Below, one piece after another: positions 54,769 to 61,516 of a stretch of 64,000 bases of DNA (position 1 is its first letter; each line of letters begins with the position of its first letter). The DNA lies in assembly GCF_009857815.1 (NCBI RefSeq), contig NZ_WVVW01000002.1, positions 1-64,000 on the forward strand, read 5' to 3'. A program made the position numbers and the translations under genes. The notes under the pieces are model-generated. The model was not told the origin of the DNA and did no database searches. It worked only from the letters and a program-made list of their open reading frames with translations. Origin of the DNA: Pseudomaricurvus sp. HS19. Its GTDB lineage: Bacteria; Pseudomonadota; Gammaproteobacteria; Pseudomonadales; Cellvibrionaceae.

Positions 54769-55137
54769 ACCCGCCGGATCCGGAGTGCGCCGACCGCGCT
54801 CCAGCAACAGCCCTACCGCCTTCGCCTGCGGTACCGCCCCCGGCTTGCGCAGGCGCAACCGCAGCCACTCCACCGCAAACTCCGTCAGCACGATATCGCA
54901 CACCTGCTCGGCCATGGCCTCCAGCAGCTGGAACTCGCTGCCCGAGATAAACTGGATCAGTCGATCCGCCACCGATTTGTAGTTGAGGGCATCCTCGATG
55001 TTATCCGAGGCCGCCGCGGCGCGATTGTCCCAGGCCATCTCCAGGTCCAGGCTCAGGGTCTGGTGCACCTGCCGCTCCCAATCGTAGATGCCGATAATGG
55101 CATCGATGCGCAGGTCTTCGATAAACACGATATCCAT
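54763..55137 (-). CDS. folB: Dihydroneopterin aldolase
   Basis: Folate pathway enzyme cleaving 7,8-dihydroneopterin to 6-hydroxymethyl-dihydropterin and glycolaldehyde. The 124-residue product from ATG 55137 (GGAG 8 nt upstream) begins MDIVFIEDLRIDAIIGIYDWERQ, the family signature with conserved Asp/Glu. It also carries DNIEDALNYKSVADRLIQFI and LLEAMAEQV. ATG 55167 would add a 10-residue leader not seen in homologues. It follows tsaD by 42 bp on the same strand. Confidence 0.93.
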   Translation of the reverse strand: MDIVFIEDLRIDAIIGIYDWERQVHQTLSLDLEMAWDNRAAAASDNIEDALNYKSVADRLIQFISGSEFQLLEAMAEQVCDIVLTEFAVEWLRLRLRKPGAVPQAKAVGLLLERGRRTPDPAGV

Positions 55138-55179
55138 ATAACCAGCTCCGGGTATGGGGTGACGCAATAAAATGACGGG

Positions 55180-56208
55180 TTACAGCGCCGGCAAGGTGTC
55201 CAGCGGCCAGCGCGGGGTGACCTTGACCGCCAAGTCCTGCCCCTGGCCGGCCAGCAGGCGCTGGGCACCGGCGTAGGCGATCATGGCACCGTTATCGGTA
55301 CAGAACTCATGCCGGGCGTAAAAGACCCGGGCACCGATCTTGGCCAGTGCCGCTTCCAGCCGCTCCCGAAGCCGGGTATTGGCCGATACACCGCCGGCGA
55401 TCACCAGGGTCTTGAAGCCGGTCTCCTGCAGCGCCCGCCGGCACTTGATCACCAGCGTATCCACCACCGCCTCCTGAAAGGCGCAGGCGATATCGGCGCA
55501 GGTCTGGTCATCGGGCAGACCATCTTCCAGTGCGTGCTCGGCGACCGTGTTGAGGGTATAGGTTTTCAGGCCACTGAAACTGAAGTCGAGGCCGGGGCGA
55601 TCCACCATGGGACGGGGAAAGGTAAAGCGGGAAGGATCCCCCTTTTCCGCCAGTTTTGCCACCTGTGGCCCGCCCGGGTAATCCAGGTCCAGCATTTTGG
55701 CCGCCTTGTCGAAGGCCTCGCCGGCGGCATCATCGAGGGATTCCCCCAACAGCCGATACTGGCCAATGCCCTTCACCTCCACCAGCTGGGTGTGGCCGCC
55801 AGAGACCAGCAGCGCCACAAACGGAAACGCCGGCGGCTCCGCCTCCAACATGGGCGCAAGCAGGTGCCCCTCCATATGGTGCACACCAATGGCGGGCACA
55901 CCCCAGCCATAGGCCAGGGCACGGCCGATACAGGCCCCCACCATCAACGCCCCCACCAGGCCGGGGCCGGAAGTGTAAGCCACCGCATCAATATCGCTCT
56001 TCTGCAGGCCGGCAGCCTCCAGCACCTCGTTGATCAGCGGCAGGGTCTTGCGCACATGGTCGCGGGAGGCCAGCTCCGGCACCACGCCGCCGTATTCGCT
56101 GTGCAGCGCGATCTGGCTGTAGAGCCGGTGTGCCAGCAGCCCGTTCTCGCTGTCATAGAGAGCGATGCCAGTCTCGTCACAAGAGGTTTCAATGCCCAGT
56201 ACGCGCAT
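55180..56208 (-). CDS. tsaD: tRNA N6-threonylcarbamoyladenosine transferase subunit TsaD
   Basis: Catalytic ASKHA subunit that attaches threonylcarbamoyl to A37 of ANN-decoding tRNAs, working with TsaB, TsaC and TsaE. The 342-residue protein has [18 protein letters not shown], the metal motif [12 protein letters not shown] (H-x-x-x-H) near residue 110, [10 protein letters not shown] and the glycine-rich [14 protein letters not shown]. It is divergent from rpsU and heads the tsaD-folB pair. Confidence 0.97.
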   Translation of the reverse strand: MRVLGIETSCDETGIALYDSENGLLAHRLYSQIALHSEYGGVVPELASRDHVRKTLPLINEVLEAAGLQKSDIDAVAYTSGPGLVGALMVGACIGRALAYGWGVPAIGVHHMEGHLLAPMLEAEPPAFPFVALLVSGGHTQLVEVKGIGQYRLLGESLDDAAGEAFDKAAKMLDLDYPGGPQVAKLAEKGDPSRFTFPRPMVDRPGLDFSFSGLKTYTLNTVAEHALEDGLPDDQTCADIACAFQEAVVDTLVIKCRRALQETGFKTLVIAGGVSANTRLRERLEAALAKIGARVFYARHEFCTDNGAMIAYAGAQRLLAGQGQDLAVKVTPRWPLDTLPAL

Positions 56209-56346
56209 GTTTCGGCCTTCCCACCCGGTAATTTTGTCTACCCTGCACCGGCAGCGCCGGTGCAGTTAATAATAGCCGCGCATGATAAACAGCCCCGGCC
56301 CCGGTAGCCAGCCACAGGAGCCTTTTCCACAACACCTAACTGCGTA

Positions 56347-56375
56347 TTGCAGTCATGGGGGTAAGCGTATAAAAT
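56347..56375 (+). promoter_or_regulatory. Promoter of the rpsU-yqeY-dnaG-rpoD operon
   Basis: -35 TTGCAG (56347-56352) and -10 TAAAAT (56370-56375) with a 17-nt spacer, followed by GC-rich CTGCGCCCC, a growth-rate-responsive type discriminator. Confidence 0.6.
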
Positions 56376-56451
56376 CTGCGCCCCTTAGATATCGAGTTGG
56401 ATTCCGACCGGATCCAGCTCCAGGTGAATTGACTAGTAAACAGGTAACCCG

Positions 56452-56667
56452 ATGCCAGCAGTAAAACTGAAAGAAAACGAACCATTTGATGTAGCCCTGC
56501 GTCGCTTCAAGCGCGCTTGTGAGAAAGCCGGCGTTCTGTCCGAAGTTCGCAGCCGCGAATTCTACGAGAAGCCCACCACCGTTCGTAAGCGTGCAGCTGC
56601 TGCAGCTGTTAAGCGTCACGCCAAGAAAGTACAGCGCGAGTCCCGCAAGTTCCAGCGTCTGTACTGA
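56452..56667 (+). CDS. rpsU: 30S ribosomal protein bS21
   Basis: A 71-residue basic protein matching bS21 over its whole length ([46 protein letters not shown]). bS21 aids mRNA positioning at the 3' end of 16S rRNA. It is first gene of the macromolecular synthesis operon and carries the typical codon bias of ribosomal proteins. A leader of about 70 nt separates it from its promoter. Confidence 0.98.
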   Translation: MPAVKLKENEPFDVALRRFKRACEKAGVLSEVRSREFYEKPTTVRKRAAAAAVKRHAKKVQRESRKFQRLY

Positions 56668-56700
56668 TAGCTGCTACCCAGCTCTTGCAATTCACCTGAT

Positions 56701-56721
56701 GCCGCAGGCCCTGCCTGCGGC
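56701..56721 (+). terminator. Hairpin between rpsU and yqeY (attenuator or processing site)
   Basis: Stem GCCGCAGG/CCTGCGGC with a 5-nt loop and no T-run. E. coli has a partial terminator at the equivalent place before dnaG, letting rpsU be made in excess. Confidence 0.45.
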
Positions 56722-56742
56722 ATTCGTGCGTGGAGAATAATC

Positions 56743-57192
56743 TTGTCCAGTAGCCTCAAAGAAACCATCAAAGCTGCCATGAAGGAAGCAATGCGCGCCA
56801 AAGAGAAGGAGCGCCTGCAGACCATTCGCAGCATTCAGGCCGAAATCAAGCGGGTTGAAGTGGATGAACGCATTGAGGTGGAAGACGATCGCCTGCTGGC
56901 GATTCTCGACAAGATGTGCAAACAGCGCCGCGACTCGATCAGCCAGTACGAAGAGGCCGGCCGCGAAGACCTCGCCGCTATCGAACGCAGCGAGATGACT
57001 GTAATCCAGGAATTCCTGCCCGCCGCCCTGAGCGAGGCCGAACTGGACCAGATCATCGCCCAGGCTATTACCGACAGCGGTGCCGAAGGCGCCCGCGACA
57101 TGGGTAAAGTGATGGGCCTGGTGAAGCCACAGGTACAGGGTCGCGCCGACATGGGCGCCGTCAGCCAGCGAGTGAAGGCCCTGCTGGGCTGA
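56743..57192 (+). CDS. GatB/YqeY domain protein
   Basis: A 149-residue helical protein of the GatB/YqeY family, with N-terminal KETIKAAMKEAMRAKEKERL and the C-terminal helical domain (ITDSGAEGARDMGKVMGLVKPQVQGRADM) similar to the tRNA-binding end of GatB. Its function is uncharacterised, though proximity to rpsU/dnaG is common. The start is TTG with GGAG 7 nt upstream, the only SD in range. Confidence 0.92.
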   Translation: MSSSLKETIKAAMKEAMRAKEKERLQTIRSIQAEIKRVEVDERIEVEDDRLLAILDKMCKQRRDSISQYEEAGREDLAAIERSEMTVIQEFLPAALSEAELDQIIAQAITDSGAEGARDMGKVMGLVKPQVQGRADMGAVSQRVKALLG

Positions 57193-57262
57193 TCCACCCC
57201 GCTCCAGCTCCCTGCCCCGCCCGAGTCTATCGGGCCACCTGAAAGGCCGCTACACTGTCGCG

Positions 57263-59218
57263 ATGGCCGGACTAATCCCCCAAAGCTTTATTGATGACCT
57301 GCTGGATCGCATCGACATCGTCGATGTGGTGGACAGTCGCGTCAAACTGAAAAAGACCGGCAAAAACTACAGCGCCTGCTGCCCGTTTCACGACGAAAAG
57401 ACCCCCTCCTTCACCGTCAGCCCCGACAAACAGTTCTATTACTGCTTTGGCTGCGGTGCCAGCGGCACCGCCCTGGGCTTCGTCATTGAACACGATCACC
57501 TCTCCTTTCCCGACGCCGTGGAAAGCCTGGCCCGCATGGCCGGCGTCGAGGTGCCGCGGGAGCAGCGCGACGAATCACCACAGCAAAAACTGCGCAAGGA
57601 TCTCTACCAGGTACTGGAGCTGGCCGACAAACACTTCCGCCTGCAACTGCGCCAGAGCCCGGCGCGCCAGCACGCCATCAACTACCTGCAGAGCCGTGGC
57701 CTGAGCGGCGAAATCGCCCGCGACTTCGGCATCGGCTACGCCCCGCCCGGCTGGGACAACCTGCTCAAGGAGCTGGGCAAGAGCAGCGCCGAAGCGCGCC
57801 TGCTGACCGAGGCCGGCCTGCTGGTGGAGCGCCCCGAGGATGGCCGCCAGTACGACCGCTTCCGCAACCGCATCATGTTCCCCATCCGCGACGTGCGCGG
57901 CCGCATCATCGGTTTCGGTGGTCGTGTGCTCAGTGCCGACGAGAAGCCCAAGTACCTGAACTCGCCGGAGACCCCGGTGTTCCACAAGGGCAAGGAGCTC
58001 TACGGCCTGTTCGAAGCACGCCAGGCCAACCGCCAGCTGGATCGCCTGCTGGTGGTAGAGGGCTACATGGACGTGGTGGCACTGGCCCAGTTCGGCATCC
58101 GCTACGGCGTCGCCACCCTCGGTACCGCCTGCGGCGAGGACCACCTGGCCCTGGCCTTCAAATACACCCAGGAAGTGGTATTCTGCTTCGACGGCGACCA
58201 GGCCGGTCGCAACGCCGCCCGCCGCGCGCTGGAAAACAGCCTCGGCGCCATGCAGGACGGCCGCCAGGTGAAGTTTTTGTTCCTGCCCGACGGCGAGGAC
58301 CCGGACTCACTGGTACGCCAGGTGGGTGCGGAGAAATTTTCCCGCATGGTGGATCTGGCGCTGCCGCTGGAAGACTTCCTGTTCGACAGCCTCGCCGATG
58401 GCATCGACATACAATCCATGGAAGGGCGCGCCCGCTACAGCAAACGCGTCGCCCCCATGCTGCACCGGCTGCCCAACGGCGTCTTCCGCGAACTGATGTT
58501 TGCCAGCCTGGCACAGCGCACCGGCCTGCCGCTGGACACGCTTATGGAACTGGTGGACGCGCCACCTGAGCCAACGGCTCCGACGCCCCCACCCCAGCCC
58601 TCTGCACGCCCGCAGAGGGTAGCGGAACCGCGGCAGCCTGCTCCGAACGCCGCGCCACCCGTGGACCAGGGCTACGACGAGCCCCCATCCTGGCTGCAGG
58701 AGCCGCAGCAGCTGCCGCCCCGACAGTCGCGACCGCGCCGGCAAGCGCCGCTGATCCCGGTCAGCAACGGCCCCATCCGTATGCCACCGGCCAAGCTGCT
58801 CTGCTCCATGCTGCTGCAACACCCGGAACTGGCCATCAACACCCCGGAGCTGCCCCACATTGGCGACAGCCCGGATCCGCAACTGCAGCTGTTCCTCCAA
58901 CTGCTGCAACTGCTGCAACAGCGCCCCGGCCTCAGCCTGCCCGGCATTCTCGGCCGCTGGCGTGGCAGTCACGGCCAGCAGGCCACCAACCAGCTGGCGG
59001 AACTGGCGCAGATAGACCTCATCAACGCCGCCCGCCTCAGCGGCCAGTACGACGTGCAGCAGGAGTACCAGGACACCCTGAACCGGCTGGAAGCGCGTCT
59101 GGCACGGGAAAAACAGGGCTCACAGTTGGAAATCCTGCGTCGCAAGAACTTTAATGAGCTGAGCGAATCTGAGAAGCAGCTGATCCGGGAATACCATCAG
59201 GGCCAGCCAAAGCCCTGA
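57263..59218 (+). CDS. dnaG: DNA primase
   Basis: Makes RNA primers at the replication fork. The 651-residue protein has the zinc-binding domain CCPFHDEKTP...YYCFGCGASG (CHC2, about residues 39-65). The catalytic core contains FRNRIMFPIRD, TOPRIM-like VVEGYMDVVAL (Glu and acidic patch about 264-275) and CFDGDQAGRNAARRAL (DxD). A Pro/Gln-rich linker (about 435-510) leads to the C-terminal helicase-interaction domain. The preceding SD is poor. Confidence 0.97.
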   Translation: MAGLIPQSFIDDLLDRIDIVDVVDSRVKLKKTGKNYSACCPFHDEKTPSFTVSPDKQFYYCFGCGASGTALGFVIEHDHLSFPDAVESLARMAGVEVPREQRDESPQQKLRKDLYQVLELADKHFRLQLRQSPARQHAINYLQSRGLSGEIARDFGIGYAPPGWDNLLKELGKSSAEARLLTEAGLLVERPEDGRQYDRFRNRIMFPIRDVRGRIIGFGGRVLSADEKPKYLNSPETPVFHKGKELYGLFEARQANRQLDRLLVVEGYMDVVALAQFGIRYGVATLGTACGEDHLALAFKYTQEVVFCFDGDQAGRNAARRALENSLGAMQDGRQVKFLFLPDGEDPDSLVRQVGAEKFSRMVDLALPLEDFLFDSLADGIDIQSMEGRARYSKRVAPMLHRLPNGVFRELMFASLAQRTGLPLDTLMELVDAPPEPTAPTPPPQPSARPQRVAEPRQPAPNAAPPVDQGYDEPPSWLQEPQQLPPRQSRPRRQAPLIPVSNGPIRMPPAKLLCSMLLQHPELAINTPELPHIGDSPDPQLQLFLQLLQLLQQRPGLSLPGILGRWRGSHGQQATNQLAELAQIDLINAARLSGQYDVQQEYQDTLNRLEARLAREKQGSQLEILRRKNFNELSESEKQLIREYHQGQPKP

Positions 59219-59312
59219 AAGCCCCGTAATTCAAGGGCTCCAATGGCAGGATTCCCATGCAGCATTGCGTTTTAACCCCTTGAACTTATAGAACATGACG
59301 CAATAAATAGGC

Positions 59313-59318
59313 TATAAT
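59313..59318 (+). promoter_or_regulatory. Candidate -10 of an rpoD promoter
   Basis: Perfect TATAAT 32 bp before the rpoD ATG inside an A/T-rich patch in the dnaG-rpoD gap. No -35 at correct spacing stands out. Confidence 0.45.
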
Positions 59319-59355
59319 TTCATGTTTTCCGCCACCCAAGTGAACAGGGTCTCGA

Positions 59356-61218
59356 ATGTCTGAACAGCAACAGTCCCGCATCAAAGAGTTGATTGCCCGC
59401 GGCAAGGAACAGGGTTATCTCACCTATGCCGAGGTGAATGACCACCTGCCGGAAGATATCTCCGATCCGGATCAGGTCGAAGACATCATCCAGATGATCA
59501 ACGACATGGGCATCCAGGTCTTTGAAACCGCTCCCGATGCCGACACCCTGCTGATGACCGACGGCGACTCGTCTGCAGACGAAATTGCCGCCGCTGAAGC
59601 AGCCGCAGCCCTGGCCGCCGTGGAGACCGAAGCCGGTCGCACCACCGACCCCGTGCGCATGTACATGCGTGAAATGGGTACTGTCGAGCTGCTGACCCGC
59701 GAAGGCGAAATCGCCATCGCCAAGCGCATCGAAGAGGGCACCCGCGAGCTTATGCACGCCATGTCCTACTGGCCCGGCACCGTGCAAGCCCTGATCGAAG
59801 AGTTCGCCCTGGTTGAGAAAGAGGAGCGCCGCCTCCCCGACGTTATCGCCGGCTGGCTCGACCCCGCTGACGAAGTGCCCGAAGGTGCGCAGGCCGAGGC
59901 CCCGCAAGCGGCCAGCGCCAGCACAGCCAAGAGTGACGACAGCGATGACGACGAAGACGAAGATGGCGATGACTCCGCCTCCGACGACGACGAGACCACT
60001 TCCGGCGTAGACCCGGAGGAGGCCAAGGCCCGCTTTGGCGAACTGGCCAAAGCCGCTGCCGCCGTTGACAAGATCCTGAAGAAAGGCGGTCGTGACAGCA
60101 AGCAGGCCGAGAAGGCACTGGCTGCCCAGGGCGATCTGTTCAAATTCTTCAAGCTGCCACCACGTCAGTTTGACCCACTCTATGCCAACGTTCGTGGCAG
60201 CCTCGACCGTGTGCGCGCCGAAGAGCGCCGCATCATGGAGCTGTGCGTACGTCACGCCAAGATGCCGCGCAAGACCTTCATCAAGGAGTTCCCCGGCAAC
60301 GAGATCAACGAAGAGTGGATCCCCAACATCATCGGCAAGAAGCGCGACTATTCCGACGCTCTCAAAGCCGTGTGTGACGAAGTGGTTCGCGCCCAGCGCA
60401 AACTGAAGCAGATCGAGGAAGAGTGCTCCCTCGACCTGGCCAGCGTCAAAGAGATCAACCGTCGCATGTCCATCGGCGAAGCCCGTGCCCGCCGCGCCAA
60501 GAAAGAGATGGTGGAAGCTAACCTGCGTCTGGTGATCTCCATTGCCAAGAAGTACACCAACCGCGGCCTGCAGTTCCTCGACCTGATCCAGGAAGGCAAC
60601 ATCGGCCTGATGAAGGCGGTGGACAAGTTCGAATACCGTCGCGGCTACAAGTTCTCCACCTACGCCACCTGGTGGATCCGTCAGGCCATCACCCGCTCCA
60701 TCGCCGACCAGGCGCGCACCATCCGTATTCCGGTACACATGATTGAGACCATCAACAAGCTCAACCGTGTCAGCCGCCAGATGCTGCAGGAGATGGGTCG
60801 CGAGCCCACCCCGGAAGAGCTGGGTGAGCGCATGGACATGCCGGAAGACAAGGTACGCAAGGTCCTGAAAATCGCCAAAGAGCCAATCTCCATGGAGACG
60901 CCCATCGGCGACGACGAAGATTCGCATCTGGGTGATTTCATCGAGGACAACACCATTGTCTCGCCGGTGGATTCTGCAACCACCCACGGCCTGCAGGAAG
61001 CCACCCGCGAAGTACTGGCCGGCCTCACCGCCCGCGAAGCCAAAGTACTGCGCATGCGTTTCGGTATCGACATGAACACCGACCACACCCTGGAAGAAGT
61101 GGGCAAACAGTTCGATGTCACCCGTGAGCGCATCCGTCAAATCGAAGCCAAGGCGTTGCGCAAACTGCGCCACCCTTCCCGCTCCGATCACCTGCGCAGC
61201 TTTATCGACGAGCAATAA
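59356..61218 (+). CDS. rpoD: RNA polymerase primary sigma factor RpoD (sigma-70)
   Basis: Directs RNA polymerase to housekeeping promoters. The 620-residue protein has region 1.1 ([20 protein letters not shown]), a non-conserved region with an acidic stretch at about 195-220 ([13 protein letters not shown]), then the core. [20 protein letters not shown] (2.3/2.4) reads -10 DNA and [20 protein letters not shown] (4.2) the -35. All regions are intact. The acidic insertion is a feature of gammaproteobacterial sigma-70. Confidence 0.98.
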   Translation: MSEQQQSRIKELIARGKEQGYLTYAEVNDHLPEDISDPDQVEDIIQMINDMGIQVFETAPDADTLLMTDGDSSADEIAAAEAAAALAAVETEAGRTTDPVRMYMREMGTVELLTREGEIAIAKRIEEGTRELMHAMSYWPGTVQALIEEFALVEKEERRLPDVIAGWLDPADEVPEGAQAEAPQAASASTAKSDDSDDDEDEDGDDSASDDDETTSGVDPEEAKARFGELAKAAAAVDKILKKGGRDSKQAEKALAAQGDLFKFFKLPPRQFDPLYANVRGSLDRVRAEERRIMELCVRHAKMPRKTFIKEFPGNEINEEWIPNIIGKKRDYSDALKAVCDEVVRAQRKLKQIEEECSLDLASVKEINRRMSIGEARARRAKKEMVEANLRLVISIAKKYTNRGLQFLDLIQEGNIGLMKAVDKFEYRRGYKFSTYATWWIRQAITRSIADQARTIRIPVHMIETINKLNRVSRQMLQEMGREPTPEELGERMDMPEDKVRKVLKIAKEPISMETPIGDDEDSHLGDFIEDNTIVSPVDSATTHGLQEATREVLAGLTAREAKVLRMRFGIDMNTDHTLEEVGKQFDVTRERIRQIEAKALRKLRHPSRSDHLRSFIDEQ

Positions 61219-61224
61219 GGCCAC

Positions 61225-61253
61225 TGGCCAGATTCAACGGGGCGCTTTATAAT
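61225..61253 (+). promoter_or_regulatory. tRNA promoter embedded in the rpoD terminator hairpin
   Basis: -35 TGGCCA (61225-61230, 4 of 6 matches) and perfect -10 TATAAT (61248-61253) with a 17-nt spacer, then the stringent-type discriminator GCGCCCC. The start would be near 61260, about 48 nt before the tRNA. The -10 sits in the loop of the 61235-61269 hairpin. Confidence 0.68.
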
Positions 61254-61269
61254 GCGCCCCGTTGTCTTT
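61235..61269 (+). terminator. rpoD terminator
   Basis: Perfect 11-bp stem CAACGGGGCGC/GCGCCCCGTTG with an 8-nt loop and then TCTTT. Confidence 0.8.
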
Positions 61270-61308
61270 CTAAGTGTTTGAATATCAAGGACTTAGAAAC
61301 GAGATTAC

Positions 61309-61385
61309 GGGCCTATAGCTCAGTTGGTTAGAGCATCCGACTCATAATCGGCAGGTCGCTGGTTCAAGTCCAGCTGGGCCCACCA
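61309..61385 (+). tRNA. tRNA with CAU anticodon, likely tRNA-Ile2 (lysidine-modified)
   Basis: A 77-nt cloverleaf with encoded CCA. The acceptor stem GGGCCTA/TGGGCCC has one G-U (T6-G67). The D-arm GCTCAGTTGGTTAGAGC, anticodon loop CTCATAA and T-arm GCTGG-TTCAAGT-CCAGC are intact. Pair 27-43 is T/C, a mismatch. C4-G69 and C5-G68 with the E. coli ileX-like loop and variable region suggest the TilS-modified isoleucine tRNA rather than elongator methionine. Pseudomonas also has a CAU tRNA after rpoD. Confidence 0.88.
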
Positions 61386-61394
61386 TCTATCGAA

Positions 61395-61422
61395 AATAGC
61401 CTCCGACCCCGGGGGCTTTTTT
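61395..61422 (+). terminator. Terminator after the tRNA
   Basis: AGCC(T)CC...GGGGGCTTTTTT forms a GC-rich stem followed by six T, 10 nt after the tRNA CCA. Confidence 0.85.
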
Positions 61423-61516
61423 GTGTCTGGGCGTTGGGCGGGGGATTGCTCGTTAAGCGCCCGGGCTCCAGTGAGCGCAGACTGCGGAACCAGGTCTAAA
61501 AACTCTCGACCCTCAA

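Noticed and set aside
59320-61224. Long open frame (634 codons) opposite rpoD on the minus strand
   Set aside because: It mirrors rpoD codon structure in a GC-rich gene and shows low-complexity Gly/Val/Leu/His composition with no recognisable motif.
61423-61516. Integrase or attachment repeat next to the tRNA
   Set aside because: No integrase frame in the 94-bp gap, and the far end of the possible island is outside the window, so no att pair can be shown.
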